In this document: positions 3,929 to 6,550 of the stretch, piece by piece
How positions within the stretch are numbered: the first letter of the stretch is position 1
Layout: each line of letters opens with the position of its first letter
NCBI GenBank assembly: GCA_965370555.1
Contig: CBDUVB010000070.1
Location: forward strand, 1-6,550
Length of the DNA: 6,550 nucleotides
Origin: JAJOKK01 sp965370555
Lineage (GTDB): Bacteria; Bipolaricaulota; Bipolaricaulia; UBA7950; UBA9294
Reading direction: 5' to 3'
Made by a program: the position numbers and the translations under genes
Notes under the pieces: model-generated
Seen by the model: the letters and a program-made list of their open reading frames with translations, nothing else
The model's database searches: none
What the model was told of the DNA's origin: nothing

Positions 3929-4828
3929 CTAGTGCCGTCCGGTTCTAAGATACCGAAGATAGCCTTCGGGGTCTGCAATCAGAGCTTCTTTGACGGTCGA
4001 ATAAGCGCGTCGATGAGCCGGTGATTCCGGAAATAGGAGCCGTTGCGGAATCAGAACCTTGAAGAATCTCCTTATTCCTCGGGGAAGCAGAACTGCCGCT
4101 TTCTGTCGTATCTGTCTCACCCACGGGTATTCCCGCATACCGGGGAATCCTCGCGACTCAGAAGCTGCCGATCCGAGGTGGAAGATTAGATCTTCGTGGA
4201 TGCTCCCAAAGTAGTAGTGATCTTCTCCAACGTTAGTTCGCCGCAACGGGTACCATTGTAGGTGCTCCTTGAATGCCAGAAACCCGTAGCCGGTCCCGGA
4301 TTCCATGGGATTCGTAAGGGTGCGAACGTAGTTACGTCCCGCAGGTGAACGCATTGCCGCCACTGAAAGGAGGAGTTTCGGCTGATAGCGAAGGTAGAAC
4401 TCACGCGAGAAGAAAAGGCCTGCCGTCATGGGCTTTGGATCGACCAACTCGTCCCGCATGATGCCAGCAAAGGCGTAGCCGCGAGAGAGCGCTGCTCCGA
4501 GGTCGGTTGCCCAGCCGGCGCGGATCGGGAACGAATCCACGTGTAGGATCGCCACATGGGTCACGCCGTCCTCGATCGCCGTGGCGATCAATTGCTCCAA
4601 GTAGTATGCGTGTTCAAGGCTCGACCGAAAATCGGTCGCCGGGATAGAGCACACTCGAACGTAAGGCTTCGCGGCGAGACGATCCCGCAGGTCGGTGCGT
4701 AGGCGATTGGCTGCGGCGTATAGCGTGAACGGCACTCGCGTGCAACGCTCGATGTAACGGAGATGCAAGTCGACGAGCTCCTCATCGCCGGGAAGCACCA
4801 TGTACACAACAGCAATCCCAAGCTTCAT
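3929..4828 (-). CDS. Putative glycosyltransferase (GT-A-like)
   Basis: A 299-residue protein. The start is ATG at 4828-4826, overlapping the upstream gene's stop as ATGA; an open frame 16 codons further upstream has no support. Residues 1-40 (MKLGIAVVYMVLPGDEELV, then HLRYIERCTRVPFTLYAA) look like the first strand and helix of a GT-A fold. HVAILHVDSFP (91-101) resembles the metal-binding DxD region (here D-S-F, so not a canonical DxD), followed by GYAFAGIMRDE (118-127). TAGLFFSREFYL (135-146), ESGTGYGF (176-183) and SIHEDLIFHLGSA (209-221) resemble the acceptor and last-His segments of such enzymes. The C-terminus is basic with no clear membrane helix, so it is probably cytoplasmic or peripheral. 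Donor and acceptor sugars cannot be inferred. Coupling to the oxidoreductase suggests that gene supplies or modifies the sugar transferred. The GT call is a pattern judgement. Confidence 0.6.
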   Translation of the reverse strand: MKLGIAVVYMVLPGDEELVDLHLRYIERCTRVPFTLYAAANRLRTDLRDRLAAKPYVRVCSIPATDFRSSLEHAYYLEQLIATAIEDGVTHVAILHVDSFPIRAGWATDLGAALSRGYAFAGIMRDELVDPKPMTAGLFFSREFYLRYQPKLLLSVAAMRSPAGRNYVRTLTNPMESGTGYGFLAFKEHLQWYPLRRTNVGEDHYYFGSIHEDLIFHLGSAASESRGFPGMREYPWVRQIRQKAAVLLPRGIRRFFKVLIPQRLLFPESPAHRRAYSTVKEALIADPEGYLRYLRTGRH

Positions 4829-6105
4829 TCCGGAACTGCTCCCCCGTGGCGCAAAGCAAGATTGTAGAGCCTCCACGCATCGCCACTGCGAGAGATCTCC
4901 ACGTCCTCAAGGAGAATTTTCTCGTCTCTCGGGATGCGGCGTTGAAGCAATGAACCGTCGGCGAGACAAATCGGGATCCCGCTGTTCGGAGCGGATTCCC
5001 TCGCGTTCTCGACCAATCCGTAGCACATATACCCACCGATACCGTCGAGCCGCTCTCCTTCATGGAGGTCGCGTTTGGCGTAGGCATACACGTTGGCCTG
5101 AAAACCGAAATCGGGCTTGAGGAGAGAGATCCCGTCGAGGCATGCCTCCGCAATCGAGCGCATCGCCTCGATGTGGCAGAGATGGTACGGACGATAGAAT
5201 AAGTAGAAGGGCCCACTCCCCATCTTGTAGTAGGCAAGCATCCGCCTCTGGGATGCTTCTTCGCAGCGGCCGATCACAAATACACCGCCACCGGGTTCGG
5301 CGCCGAGGAGGTAGTCCACCACACCACCTCTGTTAGTGCAGGCTTCGAGATCGAAAAGGGTGAGAGCTTCACTCACCCGTGCGGCCCTCGGACCGTGCAT
5401 TCCCGGAACATCCACCCGCAGGCCGAGCGCGTTGGCGACAAGGGCCATCTCGACAGCGAGCTTGGTTCCATCGGTGAACGCGGCGGCCATCCGATAGTCA
5501 AGATGCCGCTTGTCCGCTTCGGGAATGATCGTCGTTGGGTTTGCGTAGCGATCCAGGAATCCCTTGATGTTCCCCGCCAGCACCGGTTCGATACCCCACA
5601 ACGTGGCTTCGTCCCATACGCGCTTAATCACGCCGTGCTGATCCCCGTCGCAGCTGGTGTACGTCACGCTATTCTCCTCTGCCAGCGTGGCAAGGTACGG
5701 GCCGAAGATCAGGTCAATTTCGGAGTTCATCAGTACGAGATGCTTGTGATGGAAGAGCGCCTGCTCCGCAACTCCACCGGCTGCCTCGATCGCGCTTGAT
5801 GCTTCAACGACTACATCCACGCCCGGAGAAGCAGCGATCAATGCACCGTCTGAACAGACACATACGGCCTGGTGTTCAATTGCGCGGGCAACCTGCTCCG
5901 GGGTCTCCGCAACCTCGAAGCGCTGGCCCGCTACCTTCACGCAGGAAACTGCTCGTTGCAGGTCAATGTCCGCGAGTGCCACACAGACCATTCCTGGGGT
6001 GAGGGTAGTCTGATAGTACAGCCCCCGCCCCATCGCGCCGGCGCCAATGATTCCCACGGCAATCGGTTCTTGCAGGCACGACAACCTAGAGAGAAGATCG
6101 GTCAA
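4825..6105 (-). CDS. SAF-domain NAD(P)-dependent oxidoreductase, homoserine-dehydrogenase-like
   Basis: A 426-residue protein with an N-terminal Rossmann fold: GIIGAGAMGRG (18-28) binds the dinucleotide and ALADID (43-48) ends the second strand. The middle carries family-typical segments SCDGDQHGV (151-159), GNIKGF (178-183), NPTT (189-192) and EMALVANALGL (219-229). The C-terminal part (about 338-405, including GIPICLADGSLLQRRIP) looks like an SAF domain, as in proteins annotated predicted homoserine dehydrogenase with C-terminal SAF domain (COG4091 type). The true substrate of this family is generally unproven. Next to a glycosyltransferase and near manC, a sugar or sugar-acid substrate is plausible but inferred. 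The length is normal and no frameshift is seen. The start is TTG, supported by the Shine-Dalgarno at 6112-6117; there is no good ATG. It is the first gene of a two-gene operon. Confidence 0.85.
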   Translation of the reverse strand: MTDLLSRLSCLQEPIAVGIIGAGAMGRGLYYQTTLTPGMVCVALADIDLQRAVSCVKVAGQRFEVAETPEQVARAIEHQAVCVCSDGALIAASPGVDVVVEASSAIEAAGGVAEQALFHHKHLVLMNSEIDLIFGPYLATLAEENSVTYTSCDGDQHGVIKRVWDEATLWGIEPVLAGNIKGFLDRYANPTTIIPEADKRHLDYRMAAAFTDGTKLAVEMALVANALGLRVDVPGMHGPRAARVSEALTLFDLEACTNRGGVVDYLLGAEPGGGVFVIGRCEEASQRRMLAYYKMGSGPFYLFYRPYHLCHIEAMRSIAEACLDGISLLKPDFGFQANVYAYAKRDLHEGERLDGIGGYMCYGLVENARESAPNSGIPICLADGSLLQRRIPRDEKILLEDVEISRSGDAWRLYNLALRHGGAVPE

Positions 6106-6111
6106 GAAAGA

Positions 6112-6117
6112 CTCCTT
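6112..6117 (-). promoter_or_regulatory. Shine-Dalgarno that fixes a TTG start
   Basis: On the minus strand AAGGAG lies 6 bases before TTG at 6105-6103. No ATG or GTG in frame is better placed, so this site decides the start of the oxidoreductase. Further upstream a perfect TTGACA (6156-6151) could be a -35, but no acceptable -10 lies 16-18 bases from it. Confidence 0.6.
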
Positions 6118-6485
6118 TCCCCGTTCTTGAATTCAACTTCTAAGAGCAACTGTCAATGGTGTCCTTTATGCAGAAGAGTACTTTCGCCGTGGTCTCGAGT
6201 GCAAGTATCGTCTTCGGTCGATGGTTGGGCTAGCCCGCTGTGTGGTGATTGCCTCTCATCGATCGATACGCGGTTAGGAATCCTACCCCAACGATCGAAG
6301 GTCTCGTGACATTGTGTCTTTTCTTCTTGCAGCGAGGATAGCGATGCAACTCCCGCTCCGTTTGCTTGTCAGCGTAGATGTACCGGTAGGTGTTCATGGG
6401 ATTGCAACACGAGAACTCCCAGCTCTTCCGCTCCTTCTCCAAATCAGGTATATTGACCTAGCGACTCACGCGCTGATGCTCATCT
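6118..6485. other. Upstream region with no convincing gene
   Basis: It contains an isolated TTGACA on the minus strand (6156-6151), a short palindrome ATCGATCGAT (about 6258-6267) and another, TAGGAATCCTA. A minus-strand frame at 6230-6442 could give about 70 residues beginning at TTG (MEKERKSWEFSCC, later NTYRYIYADKQTERELHRYP). Its composition is plausible for protein, but I recognise no family and see no clear Shine-Dalgarno, so I do not call it a gene; it could be a fragment of a lost one. Confidence 0.45.
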
Positions 6486-6550
6486 TTCAACTTGGGATTC
6501 CCTGTGGTCTTGCCACAGGGTTTCCTTATACCCCTCTCCTTGATAGGAGA
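6486..6550. repeat. Dispersed palindromic repeat, copy 2 (cut by window end)
   Basis: Matches 3207-3271 at 64 of 65 positions and begins at the same TTCAACTTGGG. The first hairpin is intact (6500-6507 with 6513-6520, loop TCTTG). The second is cut off after GGAGA. The one difference (A at 3252, C at 6531) lies in the second stem. Sequence before 6486 is unrelated to that before 3207, so TTCAAC marks the element's left boundary. Confidence 0.88.

Noticed and set aside
4782..5237. Minus-strand open frame of 151 codons
   Set aside because: Out-of-frame shadow of the oxidoreductase gene on the same strand; rich in Arg, Ser and Thr with no motif.
5395..6309. Plus-strand open frames at 5395-5799 and 5872-6309
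   Set aside because: They lie antisense to the oxidoreductase, which has clear family motifs over the same bases.

Overview
The window looks like a chromosomal stretch of a free-living bacterium of moderate GC. It has well-formed Shine-Dalgarno sites, ATG and TTG starts, and intergenic DNA full of short degenerate repeats and palindromes. The repeat style (9-bp TTCGTAGGG tracts, hairpins with a TCTTG loop) reminds me of environmental lineages such as NC10/Methylomirabilota or Nitrospirota. That is an impression from memory, not a demonstrated assignment.

Layout, left to right. (1) 1-168, minus strand: the N-terminus of a probable exported protein that runs off the left edge. (2) 169-526: gene-free, with a promoter-like element and degraded 9-bp repeats. 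(3) 527-1573, minus strand: a toxin-antitoxin island in decay. It holds an intact MNT-type nucleotidyltransferase (MntA-like antitoxin), coupled by an ATGA overlap to a HepT-like HEPN toxin gene that is full length except for one in-frame TAG, then a frameshifted possible HicA remnant. (4) 1574-1925: a second copy of the promoter-like element and a clean 9-bp tandem repeat, then unremarkable DNA. (5) 1926-3026, plus strand: mannose-1-phosphate guanylyltransferase. (6) 3027-3928: a 900-base convergent intergenic region packed with palindromes. It includes a predicted three-way junction, two homologous hairpins whose stems differ by compensatory changes, a nested hairpin resembling an IS200/IS605 end or omega-RNA tail, and a frameshifted IS481-like transposase N-terminus. 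(7) 3929-6105, minus strand: two genes joined by an ATGA overlap, a SAF-domain NAD(P)-dependent oxidoreductase (homoserine-dehydrogenase-like) followed by a glycosyltransferase-like protein. (8) 6106-6550: mostly empty, ending in a second, truncated copy of the palindromic repeat at 3207.

Functionally, the GDP-mannose-forming enzyme and the divergently placed oxidoreductase/glycosyltransferase pair suggest a surface polysaccharide or glycan locus. The left third is a toxin-antitoxin graveyard. No complete new defence system is visible. The most unusual material is the palindrome cluster between manC and the glycosyltransferase, and the duplicated promoter/leader module in front of two unrelated minus-strand genes.
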